A stretch of DNA of 64,000 bases from Solirubrobacterales bacterium (GTDB taxonomy: Bacteria; Actinomycetota; Thermoleophilia; Solirubrobacterales; 70-9): the NCBI GenBank assembly GCA_025450585.1, contig JANWHD010000018.1, positions 62,001 through 126,000 on the forward strand. The letters are read 5' to 3'. Below, one piece after another: positions 24,883-33,068 of the stretch. Both the position numbers and the translations under genes were made by a program. The first letter of the stretch is position 1. The number at the start of each line of letters is the position of its first letter. The notes under the pieces are model-generated. The model saw nothing but the letters and a program-made list of their open reading frames with translations, did no database searches and was not told where the DNA came from.

Positions 24883-26397
24883 ATGGACACTCGCCCAAGC
24901 AGCGCGATGATCGGGACCGTGCTCTCCGGTCGCTACCGGCTGGAGGCGAAGCTGGGCAGTGGCGGGATGTCGACGGTCTACCTGGCGAGCGACCAAACGC
25001 TCGACCGCTCGGTCGCGGTCAAGGTCATGCACCGCGAGATGTCCGAGCAGGCCGACCAGCTGGAGCGCTTCCGACAGGAGGCGCGCTCGGTCGCCAAGCT
25101 CTCCCATCCCAACGTGGTCTCGGTGATCGACGCCGGTGAGGACGGCGGCCACCCGTACATCGTCTTCGAGTACGTCGAGGGGGAAACGCTGAAGCAGCGG
25201 ATAGCCCGGGACGGCTCCCTCGCACCGCAGGAGGCGATCGCCTACGCGATCGAGGTGGCGCGCGGCCTCTCGGTCGCGCACGCGCGCAACATGGTCCACC
25301 GCGACATCAAGCCTCAGAACATCCTGATCGACGCCGAGGGGCGGGCAAAGCTGACCGACTTCGGCATCTCGCGCCAGCTCGAGCAGGACGGGATGACCGC
25401 GACCGGCCGGGTGCTCGGCACCACCGACTACGTCGCGCCCGAGCAGGCCATGGGGCGCAAGGTCGACCCTCGCTCCGACGTCTACTCACTCGGCGTGGTC
25501 CTCTACGAGATGCTGGTGGGGCAAGTCCCCTTCCAGGCCGAGAGCCAGGTCGGGGTGGCGATGAAGCACGTCAACGAGGAGCTGCCCGACGTGCAGCGAC
25601 GCAGGCCGGAGGTCTCCGCCGCCGTGGCGCTCGTGGTCGAGCGTTCGACCGCCAAGGACCCGAGCCAGCGCTACCAGCACGTCGGCGAGATGATCGACGA
25701 TCTCTCGACCGCGCTCGAGGTCGAGGCGGCGCGGGCGGGGTCGACCACCGGGGAGGCGACCAGCGTCCTGGAGGCGGTGCCGGCGCCCAAGCGCGAGCTC
25801 TCTGGCCGCGCGCGCTGGAGCTGGGCCGCGATCGCCGGCCTGCTCCTGGTCGCCGGCGCCGTGCTGCTCGCCGTGCAGCTGATCTCCTCCAGCGGCCTCG
25901 GCGGGGGTGGGGCCAACGACGGCAAAGGCAAGCCGGTTCCGCTCACCTCGGCGACCGACTACGACCCCCAGGGGGACGAAGAAGAGATCGGCAGCAAGAT
26001 CGAACTCGCCGTCGACGGCGACCCGACCGGGACGGCGTGGGAAACCGAGCACTACGACTCCGACGACTTCGCCGGGACCAAGACCGGCCCCAACGCGGGA
26101 GTCGGCGTCTACGTGACGGCGAGCTCGCCGTCCAGGCCGACCAAGATGATCGTCCGCACCCCGACCCCAGGCTGGGACGCCCAGGTCTTCGCCGCGGCCT
26201 CCGGGCCACCGGGCGAAGTGTCCGAATGGGGCGAACCGGTGGGCATCGCGATCGACGCATCGTCGGTGGCGGAGATCGACCTCACCGTCCCACAGCCCTC
26301 GCGCTACTTCCTGGTCTGGTTCAACAAGGCCTCCGAAGCCCGCGACCAAGCCGGCCGCTACCAGGTCGAGATCAGCGACATCGAGCTGCTGCGGTAA
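24883..26397 (+). CDS. Receptor-type Ser/Thr protein kinase with discoidin-like ectodomain
   Basis: A protein of 504 residues. The Hanks-type kinase domain (about 15-280) has the glycine loop GSGGMSTVYLA, Lys47 in VAVKV, HRDIKPQN (139-146) and DFG (159-161), followed by APEQAMG. A juxtamembrane linker leads to one membrane helix (about 313-334). The outer domain (340-504) looks like a discoidin/F5-8C-like beta fold (DYDPQGDEEE..., ending YFLVWFNKASEARDQAGRYQVEISDIEL). It has no PASTA repeats. Its start is adjacent to the purM stop, so the two may be cotranscribed. ATG 24907 is an alternative start. The signal sensed is unknown. Confidence 0.9.
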   Translation: MDTRPSSAMIGTVLSGRYRLEAKLGSGGMSTVYLASDQTLDRSVAVKVMHREMSEQADQLERFRQEARSVAKLSHPNVVSVIDAGEDGGHPYIVFEYVEGETLKQRIARDGSLAPQEAIAYAIEVARGLSVAHARNMVHRDIKPQNILIDAEGRAKLTDFGISRQLEQDGMTATGRVLGTTDYVAPEQAMGRKVDPRSDVYSLGVVLYEMLVGQVPFQAESQVGVAMKHVNEELPDVQRRRPEVSAAVALVVERSTAKDPSQRYQHVGEMIDDLSTALEVEAARAGSTTGEATSVLEAVPAPKRELSGRARWSWAAIAGLLLVAGAVLLAVQLISSSGLGGGGANDGKGKPVPLTSATDYDPQGDEEEIGSKIELAVDGDPTGTAWETEHYDSDDFAGTKTGPNAGVGVYVTASSPSRPTKMIVRTPTPGWDAQVFAAASGPPGEVSEWGEPVGIAIDASSVAEIDLTVPQPSRYFLVWFNKASEARDQAGRYQVEISDIELLR

Positions 26398-26473
26398 GCC
26401 TGCGCAAGTGGGCTGAGCGCCCAGAGTCGGTCCTTGACAAGCGCCCTGATGAGGAGGGAGTATCAAAACGCCT

Positions 26474-26974
26474 ATGCCGGACCCAGCCAACCCCCAGGGT
26501 ACCCCCGCACCTACCAACGCGGGGGGCTCGGATAGCAACACGACCAAAATCGCGGTCGGCGTGGTTGCGGGCATTGCAGCACTGGTCATTGCGATCGTCC
26601 TTGCGAGCAACGGAACCGACCCCGTAGATTCCTGCACGCTGTCCGTAGCTGCCGTGGGCGTTCTTGCGGTTGCTGCAAGTCACGGTGAGCCCGCGAACGC
26701 GGTCATCGAGAGTGCGGCCTTCGCACCAGTTTGTAGCTCGCTCGTTAAGACAGTGATCAACGAGCCGGAAGAACAAATCGAAGCCGAAGTTGAAGGGCCC
26801 GCCGGCGAATCTGTCGACTTCGACGGCACCGGTGAAGAACTTGTATCGCCCGCGGTCGCGCCACCGCCTAGCACCGTCCCGAATTTCCAACGCATCCTCG
26901 ATTGCGTTCGTTCCTACGAACAGGAAGTCTTGGTCGAGCTCTGCTCGAACGAAGTGATCGAACCAACCGTGTAG
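26474..26974 (+). CDS. Hypothetical membrane-anchored protein
   Basis: I do not recognise this 166-residue protein. It has a Pro/Asn-rich cytoplasmic start, one hydrophobic helix (about 25-45, IAVGVVAGIAALVIAIVLAS), an Ala-rich stretch and an acidic outer part (EPEEQIEAEVEGPAGESVDF) with four scattered cysteines that could form disulfides. Codon use is less GC-biased than in its neighbours. GAGGAGG lies about 14 nt before the ATG, a long spacing. It lies alone between the kinase and the methyltransferase-like gene. Confidence 0.55.
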   Translation: MPDPANPQGTPAPTNAGGSDSNTTKIAVGVVAGIAALVIAIVLASNGTDPVDSCTLSVAAVGVLAVAASHGEPANAVIESAAFAPVCSSLVKTVINEPEEQIEAEVEGPAGESVDFDGTGEELVSPAVAPPPSTVPNFQRILDCVRSYEQEVLVELCSNEVIEPTV

Positions 26975-26984
26975 CTAGGCCTGC

Positions 26985-27500
26985 GTGAGCGCTTGGCGCC
27001 AGGCTCGGGCGATTGCGCTGCTGCCCGGCACAGTCACGGTGCTGGTGCCGGCCGCGATCCTCGCGGGGGCGGGCTCGAACGTCGGCGGGGGCTTCAGCGG
27101 GCTCTTTGTCGCCCTACCTGTTCTCCTCGGTCTCGCCCTGATCGCCGCCGGGTTCGCGCTCTGGCTTTGGACGGTGCGGCTGTTCGCGCGGATCGGCAAG
27201 GGGACGCTCGCGCCCTGGGACCCAACCCAGAGGCTCGTCATCGAGGGTCCCTACCGTCACCTGCGCAACCCGATGATCACGGCCGTGCTCGCGGTGCTGG
27301 CCGGCGAGGCTGCGCTGTTCGGCTCGCCGGCGCTGCTGATCTGGTTTGCGGCCTTCTTCGTGGCCAACAGCATCTTCTTCCGGCAGTACGAGGAGCCGGG
27401 CCTCGAACACCGCTTCGGCGAGGACTATCGGGCCTACAAGGCCAGCGTCCCGCGCTGGCTGCCCAGGCGTGCGCCCTGGGAACCACATCGGTCGCGGTAG
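26985..27500 (+). CDS. Isoprenylcysteine/phospholipid methyltransferase-like membrane protein
   Basis: A 171-residue protein with about four membrane helices and the ICMT/PEMT-type C-terminal signature: VIEGPYRHLRNPMI followed by EEPGLEHRFGEDYRAYKASVPRWLPR. Members transfer methyl groups from SAM to lipids or prenylated cysteines; in bacteria the substrate is mostly unknown. The start is GTG, 10 nt after the stop of the hypothetical protein, so cotranscription is possible. Confidence 0.8.
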   Translation: MSAWRQARAIALLPGTVTVLVPAAILAGAGSNVGGGFSGLFVALPVLLGLALIAAGFALWLWTVRLFARIGKGTLAPWDPTQRLVIEGPYRHLRNPMITAVLAVLAGEAALFGSPALLIWFAAFFVANSIFFRQYEEPGLEHRFGEDYRAYKASVPRWLPRRAPWEPHRSR

Positions 27501-27522
27501 TCCTTCGGAACGACCATCCGCG

Positions 27523-27528
27523 TACCCT
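27523..27528 (+). promoter_or_regulatory. Putative -10 box (TACCCT) for the SecD-like gene
   Basis: TACCCT ends 6 nt before ATG 27535 and supports that start over upstream in-frame codons. Confidence 0.4.
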
Positions 27529-27534
27529 GCCGGA

Positions 27535-28764
27535 ATGCGCCGCTCTACCTTTCTCCTTGCTGCTCTCGCGGTTGTCTTCGGTGTGGCGCTTGCCCTCGGC
27601 GGATCCGGCAGCGACGCGGCGGGGGCACCCTGCTCCGTCGAGCCCGGCGTTCCTTCGGTTCCCTCACTCGAACTCGAGTACGTGCTGCAGGCCGGCGAAG
27701 AGAGGGTCACGCCCCGCACTCGCGATCAGGCCGTGGCGATCGTCTGCGCCCGGCTGCGAGCGCTCGGGATTGCCGGCGGGGAGGTTCGCCCACTGGGCAG
27801 GAAGCGCATTCGCGTCGTCTTGTCCGGGCCGCAACAGCCCGACGGCGCCCAGCGGGTGGCGGCGAGGCTCGGCGCCGCGGGCCAGCTCGGCTTCTATGAC
27901 TGGGAAGCCAACCTGATCGGCCCCGAGTGGGCGATCGGCGGGGAACCTGGCAGGGCGCCGAAGGGAAGCGCGTTGAGGCGGGCGAAGCGCGAATGGAGAG
28001 TGGCCGGACGGCCGTTCAGCTCAGCGGAGAACGCGGGGCTGATTCTCTCCGGCGCATTCCCGAGCGCCTACGGCGCGGTCAAGCTTGCCTCCCGGCAAGA
28101 GCCGCGCACGTCCTGCCCCGACTGCACCGCATCGGGGCCGCGTTTCTACATGTTCGACCGCTCGGCGGCGCACGAGCTGCTCGCCGGCCCGGTCGCCAAG
28201 AGAGCCGACCTGCGCGGAACGGGCGACGCTCGGCGGGATGGCATCGTGCTCGTGGTTCCGATCGGCACCACGATCGTCTCCGAACAGCCGACCGACGAGC
28301 TCGGCGAAGTCCTCACGGCGGGCGAGCCCGGCTGGTATGCACTCAAGGACAGGCCGGCGCTCACTGCCGTCGATATCGTCAATCCGAGGCAGGAAAGCGC
28401 CGGACTTGGGCAGCCAAACGTCACCTTTGCCTTCACCGCCAAGGGACGGGTCGCCTTCGAGCGAGTCACTCGTGAGATCGCCTTCCGTGGCCAGGCCCGG
28501 GCATCCGGGCGGGTTTCCTCGAGGGAGGCCGAAAGGCTCTCCGGCCGCTTTGCCGTCGTTTTCGACCACGAAGTGAAAACTCGGCCGATCATCAACTTCG
28601 CCGAAAACCCGAATGGAATCGATGGCCGAACCGGCGCTCAGATATCGGGGGGCTTCACCAGCTTCCGGGAGGCCAAGGACCTCGCCGCGATCCTGCGAAC
28701 GGGCTCCCTCCCGGTCAGCTTGAAGCTGACAAGGCAGCGGACACTGCCGACTCAGAACTCGTAG
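27535..28764 (+). CDS. Secreted or anchored SecD P1-head-like protein without translocase channel
   Basis: A 409-residue protein with a signal-like N-terminus (STFLLAALAVVFGVALALGG). The rest resembles the periplasmic P1 region of SecD: a repeat-type subdomain (EYVLQAGEERVTPRTRDQAVAIVCARLRALG) and a head-like C-terminus (INFAENPNGIDGRTGAQISGGFTSFREAKDLAAILRTGSLPVSLKL). The six membrane helices of a real SecD are absent, so it cannot be a translocase subunit alone. Its function is not known. Its end overlaps by 13 nt the end of the convergent ddl gene. Confidence 0.75.
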   Translation: MRRSTFLLAALAVVFGVALALGGSGSDAAGAPCSVEPGVPSVPSLELEYVLQAGEERVTPRTRDQAVAIVCARLRALGIAGGEVRPLGRKRIRVVLSGPQQPDGAQRVAARLGAAGQLGFYDWEANLIGPEWAIGGEPGRAPKGSALRRAKREWRVAGRPFSSAENAGLILSGAFPSAYGAVKLASRQEPRTSCPDCTASGPRFYMFDRSAAHELLAGPVAKRADLRGTGDARRDGIVLVVPIGTTIVSEQPTDELGEVLTAGEPGWYALKDRPALTAVDIVNPRQESAGLGQPNVTFAFTAKGRVAFERVTREIAFRGQARASGRVSSREAERLSGRFAVVFDHEVKTRPIINFAENPNGIDGRTGAQISGGFTSFREAKDLAAILRTGSLPVSLKLTRQRTLPTQNS

Positions 28765-29720
28765 GAGCGCGCCTTGGCGTGGCGCTCAACGGCCAGTGTC
28801 ACGAGGCGGTCGCAGAGCGCCGGGTACTGGACGCCGCTCGCCTCCCAGAGCTTGGCGTAGACGCTGGTCTGGGTGAAGCCGGGCATGGTGTTGATCTCGT
28901 TGACGAGGACGGTGCCGTCCGGGTCGGCGAAGAAGTCGCAGCGGGCGAGGCCGGCACAGCCTGCGAGGTCGAAGGCGCGCGTGGCGAGGTCGCGAACGCG
29001 GTCGAGCTGCTCGTCCCCGATCGGGGCCGGGACGACCAGATTCATGCCGCCGTCGCGGTACTTGGTCTCGTAGTCGTACCAGTCGCCGTTGGCGACGACC
29101 TCGCCGGGCATCGAAGCCTCGACCCGCTCGTTGCCGAGCAGCGAGCACTCGACCTCGCGGCCGGGGGCGTGGGCCTCGACGATCACTCGGGGGTCGTGGC
29201 GGCGGGCGAGCTCGACTGCAGCGTCCAGCTCCCCCCCGGCCCCCTCGACCCGGCTGATCCCCACGCTGGAGCCGAGGCGGGAGGGCTTGACCCAGAGCGG
29301 AGAGCCCATCGACTCGCAGCGCTCGCGCCAACCGGGCTCGCCGGCGGCGACGAACGCGACCTGCGGGATCTCCGCCTGGGCGAAGAGCCGCTTCAGCGTC
29401 AGCTTGTCCATGCAGATCGCCGAGGAGAGCACGTCGGAGCCGACATAGGCCAGCTCGAGCCACTCGAGCAGGCCCTGGACGCTGCCGTCCTCGCCGAAGG
29501 GGCCATGCAGGGCGGGGAAGGCGGCCTCGGCGCCAAGCAGTCCTCCGCGCGGCGTCAGCGTCACCTCGGCGCCGCCGCAGCTCCACGCTCCCTGGCGTGA
29601 GATCGTCACCCGCAGCGACTCGTGACCGGCTTCCTCCAGGCCCCGCGCCACCGCCTCGCCGGAGCGCAACGAGACGTCGTGCTCGGAGGAGCGGCCGCCA
29701 CTGAGGACCGCGACCCTCAT
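28752..29720 (-). CDS. ddl: D-alanine--D-alanine ligase (first of two)
   Basis: An ATP-grasp ligase of 322 residues that joins two D-Ala for peptidoglycan. It begins AVLSGGRSSEHDVSLRSGEAV with the substrate-binding Glu and Ser, has HGPFGEDGSVQGLLE, the ATP-binding WVKPSRLGSSVGISRV, the YDYETKYRDGG region whose Tyr is typical of D-Ala-D-Ala (not D-lactate) ligases, and VNEINTMPGFTQTSVYAKLW for metal binding. Its ATG overlaps the pknB stop (ATGA), making it the last gene of the division operon. A second paralogue lies at 57159-58133. Confidence 0.93.
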   Translation of the reverse strand: MRVAVLSGGRSSEHDVSLRSGEAVARGLEEAGHESLRVTISRQGAWSCGGAEVTLTPRGGLLGAEAAFPALHGPFGEDGSVQGLLEWLELAYVGSDVLSSAICMDKLTLKRLFAQAEIPQVAFVAAGEPGWRERCESMGSPLWVKPSRLGSSVGISRVEGAGGELDAAVELARRHDPRVIVEAHAPGREVECSLLGNERVEASMPGEVVANGDWYDYETKYRDGGMNLVVPAPIGDEQLDRVRDLATRAFDLAGCAGLARCDFFADPDGTVLVNEINTMPGFTQTSVYAKLWEASGVQYPALCDRLVTLAVERHAKARSYEF

Positions 29721-31606
29721 TCGAGTTCCCCCGCTTCGGGTTCGGTGGCGCCGGCGGCAGCCGTGCCGACCACCAGGCTCACGGTGTCGCCGGGCTTCAG
29801 TTCGGACCCCGGTGGCGGGAACTGGTCGGTGACGCGGCCGACCTGCGAGGGGACTTCGGTCGGCTGTTCGGAGACAGTCGGCTTCAGGCCGGCGGCGCGC
29901 ACGGCTTCCACGGCTTCGGAACGCAGCTGGCCGATCACGTTCGGGGCCGTCGATTTCTCTTCGCCCTTGGAGACGACGATCGAGACCGTCGAGCCGGCCG
30001 GCAGCTTCGAGCCGGCATTCGGCGCCTGGTCGATCACCTCGCCGGCGGGCGAGGAGCTCTCCCGTTCTTCGACGCTGGGCACGAAGCCGCGGCCGCGGAT
30101 CTGCTGCACCGCGACAGATCGCTGGGTGCCCACCAGGACCGGCACGGTGGCCAGCTTCGGACCTGTGGAAACCCTGAGAATGACTTCGCTTCCCTTGGTC
30201 GCCGTCGAGCCACCGGAGGGCAGCGAGTTGACCACCAAGCCCTGTTCCACCTTTTCGGAGATCGTCTTTTCGATTCGCGGGTCGAAGCCCGCGTCTTCGA
30301 CCTCGGCTTCGGCCGCAGCCGCTGTCAGACCGGCGGTCGAGGGAATCTTGCCGGTCCCCGGGCCGGAGCTCACCGTGAGCACGACCTTCGGCTTCGAGCA
30401 GAAGAAGGAGAGGAAGGCGCAGTCCAGAGAGGCCTCGCTTGCCGGGGGCGAGGCGAGCGGGTCCTGCTCGAGCACGGTGTTCGCCGGAGCTTCGCGCTCG
30501 ACCCGCTTCACCTCGCCGACCTCGAAGCCGTTCTGCTGGAGCAGGGAGATCGCCACGTTGAGATCGTTGTCCTTCACGTTCGGCACCTCGGTCGTCGTGT
30601 CGCGCGTCAGCGCGAAGCCGACGAGGGCGCCGATCAACACGGCCGCCGCTACGAGCAGCCAGCGGCGGCGCCTTCGCCTGCGCTCCTCTGCCTCCTCGTC
30701 GTACCCCTCCGCCACAGGCTCGGAGGGGGTCGCCACGACCGGCGGCAGCGGTGCGAAGGCCGCCGTGCCTTCGGCGCCGCCGGCGGGATCGCGCAGGGCC
30801 GCGTCGAGAGCGGCGATGAAGGCGTCGGCGTTCTGGAAGCGCTGGCCGGGCTCCTTCTCCAGCGCCCTCATCACGACCGCGTCGAGGGCGGGTGAGACCT
30901 TCGGGTCGATCGAGCTCGGCCGCTGCGGCGCCTGGGAGACCTGCTTCATCGCCACGGCGACGGCGGACTCGCCCTCGAACGGCACCCGGCCGGTCAGGGC
31001 CTCGTAGAGCATCACGCCGATCGAGTAGAGGTCGGAGACGGCGGTGACGTCCTGGCCCTGAGCCTGCTCGGGGGAGAGGTAGTGAGGCGTGCCCATCACC
31101 GAGCCGGTCTGGGTGATCTCCGAGACGCCCGCGCGGGCGATGCCGAAATCGGTCACCGTCGCCTTGCCGTCGGCGTCGACGATCACATTCTGCGGCTTGA
31201 GGTCGCGGTGGACGACGCCGTTGCGGTGAGCGAAGCGAGCGCCCTCGAGCACCTGGCGGATCAGGCCGGCCGCCTGCTCTGGGGTGAGGCCGCCGTCGAT
31301 CAGCTGCTTCAGCGAGCTGCCCTCCAGGTACTGCATCGCGATGTAGTAGGTGCCGTCGACGTCGCCGCGGTCGAAGACGGAGACGACGTTGGGGTGCTGG
31401 AGGCCGGCCGCCGCCTCGGCCTCGCGGCGGAAGCGCTCGACGAACTCGCGGTCCTGGACGAAGCGACCGTGCAGCACCTTGAGCGCGACCTGGCGCTGCA
31501 GGTGCGTGTCCTCGGCCAGCCAGACGTCTGCCATTCCCCCCGAGCCGATCCTCCGCTCGATCCGGTAGCGCCCGTCGACCACCGCGCCCTCCCTCACCTC
31601 AGCCAA
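29717..31606 (-). CDS. pknB: PASTA-domain Ser/Thr protein kinase
   Basis: A 629-residue membrane kinase like PknB/StkP. The kinase domain has RIGSGGMADVWLAED, the catalytic Lys near residue 43, VVHRDLKPQNVIVDADG and TDFGIARAG. A cytoplasmic linker and one membrane helix (LLVAAAVLIGALVGFALT) lead to four outer PASTA repeats, each with the V/P-x-V/L...GxxxxxA pattern. Such kinases sense muropeptides or lipid II and control growth. TTG 31606 is chosen since GGAGG lies 8 nt upstream and it overlaps the pbpA stop; GTG 31597 is the alternative. PASTA 1 contains an odd hydrophobic insertion with two cysteines (DCAFLSFFC). Confidence 0.93.
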   Translation of the reverse strand: MAEVREGAVVDGRYRIERRIGSGGMADVWLAEDTHLQRQVALKVLHGRFVQDREFVERFRREAEAAAGLQHPNVVSVFDRGDVDGTYYIAMQYLEGSSLKQLIDGGLTPEQAAGLIRQVLEGARFAHRNGVVHRDLKPQNVIVDADGKATVTDFGIARAGVSEITQTGSVMGTPHYLSPEQAQGQDVTAVSDLYSIGVMLYEALTGRVPFEGESAVAVAMKQVSQAPQRPSSIDPKVSPALDAVVMRALEKEPGQRFQNADAFIAALDAALRDPAGGAEGTAAFAPLPPVVATPSEPVAEGYDEEAEERRRRRRRWLLVAAAVLIGALVGFALTRDTTTEVPNVKDNDLNVAISLLQQNGFEVGEVKRVEREAPANTVLEQDPLASPPASEASLDCAFLSFFCSKPKVVLTVSSGPGTGKIPSTAGLTAAAAEAEVEDAGFDPRIEKTISEKVEQGLVVNSLPSGGSTATKGSEVILRVSTGPKLATVPVLVGTQRSVAVQQIRGRGFVPSVEERESSSPAGEVIDQAPNAGSKLPAGSTVSIVVSKGEEKSTAPNVIGQLRSEAVEAVRAAGLKPTVSEQPTEVPSQVGRVTDQFPPPGSELKPGDTVSLVVGTAAAGATEPEAGELE

Positions 31607-33068
31607 GCCCCGAGCCTCCGGCGAGAATGGTTTCCGCCACGTCGCGGAAGATCGGCGCGGCGACGTCGTTGCCGAACTGGGTCGTGCACTCGACCGTCGC
31701 CGCGATCGCGATCTGGGGGTCCTCGGCGGGGGCGAAGCCGATGAACCAGGCCTGGTTCTCGTCGGTGCCACCGCCGCAGGAGTCGTTGTAGGGAGTTTCC
31801 GCCGTTCCGGTCTTGCCGGCGACCGTCACGCCCGGGATCGCCGCGTTGGTGCCGGTCCCTTCGCTGACCACGCCCTGCATCGCGGTGTTCAGCTCCGCCG
31901 CCGTCTCCTCGCTGATCGGCTGACTGTACTCGGAGGGGTCGAGGCGATCGGTGACGCGGCCATCGGGGTCGACGACCCGGCTCCAGATCTGCGGCTTCAT
32001 CAGCTTGCCGCCATTGGCGATCGCCGCCGCGACCTCAGCCATCTGCAGCGGGGTGGCCAGCAGGCGCTCCTGGCCGATCGCGACCCGCGCGATGTCGATC
32101 GGGTCGTTGGGACCGAGCAGCTCCCCTTCTTCGAAGATGCCGCTGGTCGAGAGCTGGTCGGAGGGGAGGTCGATCGCCGGCTTGGTGTTGAAGCCGAAGC
32201 GGTCCATGTATTCGAACAGCGTGTCCTGTCCGACCTGTTCGCCGAGCTGCGCGAACCAGGTGTTGACCGAGTTGGTCAGCGCGGTGTCGAGGGCGATCGG
32301 GCCGAAGTCCTCGTCGAAGTCGTTGTGCAGCTCCAGCCCCTGGACGTCCAAGACACCCGGTGCGTCGATCGTCGTCTCCGGCGTGATCGTGCCGCTGTCG
32401 AGTCCGGCGGCGGCGGTCACCACCTTGAAGGTGGAGCCGGGCGGGCGCTGGCCCTGCGTGGCCCGGTTCAGCAGCGGCGCTTCCAGTTCGTTTTCGTTCA
32501 GCTCGGTCAGTTCGTAGGGCACGCGGTTGGGGTCGAAGGACGGGTTTGAAGCGAGCACCCTGATGCGGCCGCTCTGCGGCTCGATCGCCACCACGGCGCC
32601 GAAGCCGGCCGCGGCGAGGCCTTCCAGTGCAACCACCTGCGCGGCCGGGTCGAGGTTGGTGACGATGTCGTTGCCTTCCTGGGTGTGGCCGCGCAGCTCG
32701 TCGAGGATCGAGGTGAATTCCGAGTCGTTGCCGACCAACTCGTCGTTGTGGAACTGCTCGAACTCGCTGTCGCCCTCTTCGACGAAGCTGTACCCGATCG
32801 GGTGCCCGTAGAGCGAGTCCTCCGGGTAGCGGCGCACGTAACGCAACGACTCCCCCCTCCCCTTGGGGACCGAGCGCGCGATCACCGTTCCGTCGGCGGC
32901 GAGGATCCGGCCGCGCTTGATCTGCTGCTGCTCGAACAGCGGGCGTGTGTTGGCGTCCTCTTCCTCCAGCGCCTCGGCGTCGAAGACCGACCAGTACGAG
33001 GTGAACCCGATCAGCACCGCGAAGAGGGCGACGACCAGACTGAAGAGCTTGACGATCTGGCGGTTCAC
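31599..33068 (-). CDS. pbpA: Class B penicillin-binding protein (PbpA-type transpeptidase)
   Basis: A 489-residue peptidoglycan transpeptidase with an N-terminal membrane helix (IVKLFSLVVALFAVLIGFTSYW) and a dimerisation-like region containing KRGRILAADGTVIARS. The catalytic motifs are complete: S-x-x-K as STFK (Ser212, Lys215), SVN (267-269) and KTG (419-421). Its partner is the SEDS glycosyltransferase directly upstream, whose stop it overlaps by 4 nt, and the PASTA kinase downstream overlaps its end. This is the standard actinobacterial rodA-pbpA-pknB arrangement. Confidence 0.94.
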   Translation of the reverse strand: MNRQIVKLFSLVVALFAVLIGFTSYWSVFDAEALEEEDANTRPLFEQQQIKRGRILAADGTVIARSVPKGRGESLRYVRRYPEDSLYGHPIGYSFVEEGDSEFEQFHNDELVGNDSEFTSILDELRGHTQEGNDIVTNLDPAAQVVALEGLAAAGFGAVVAIEPQSGRIRVLASNPSFDPNRVPYELTELNENELEAPLLNRATQGQRPPGSTFKVVTAAAGLDSGTITPETTIDAPGVLDVQGLELHNDFDEDFGPIALDTALTNSVNTWFAQLGEQVGQDTLFEYMDRFGFNTKPAIDLPSDQLSTSGIFEEGELLGPNDPIDIARVAIGQERLLATPLQMAEVAAAIANGGKLMKPQIWSRVVDPDGRVTDRLDPSEYSQPISEETAAELNTAMQGVVSEGTGTNAAIPGVTVAGKTGTAETPYNDSCGGGTDENQAWFIGFAPAEDPQIAIAATVECTTQFGNDVAAPIFRDVAETILAGGSGLG

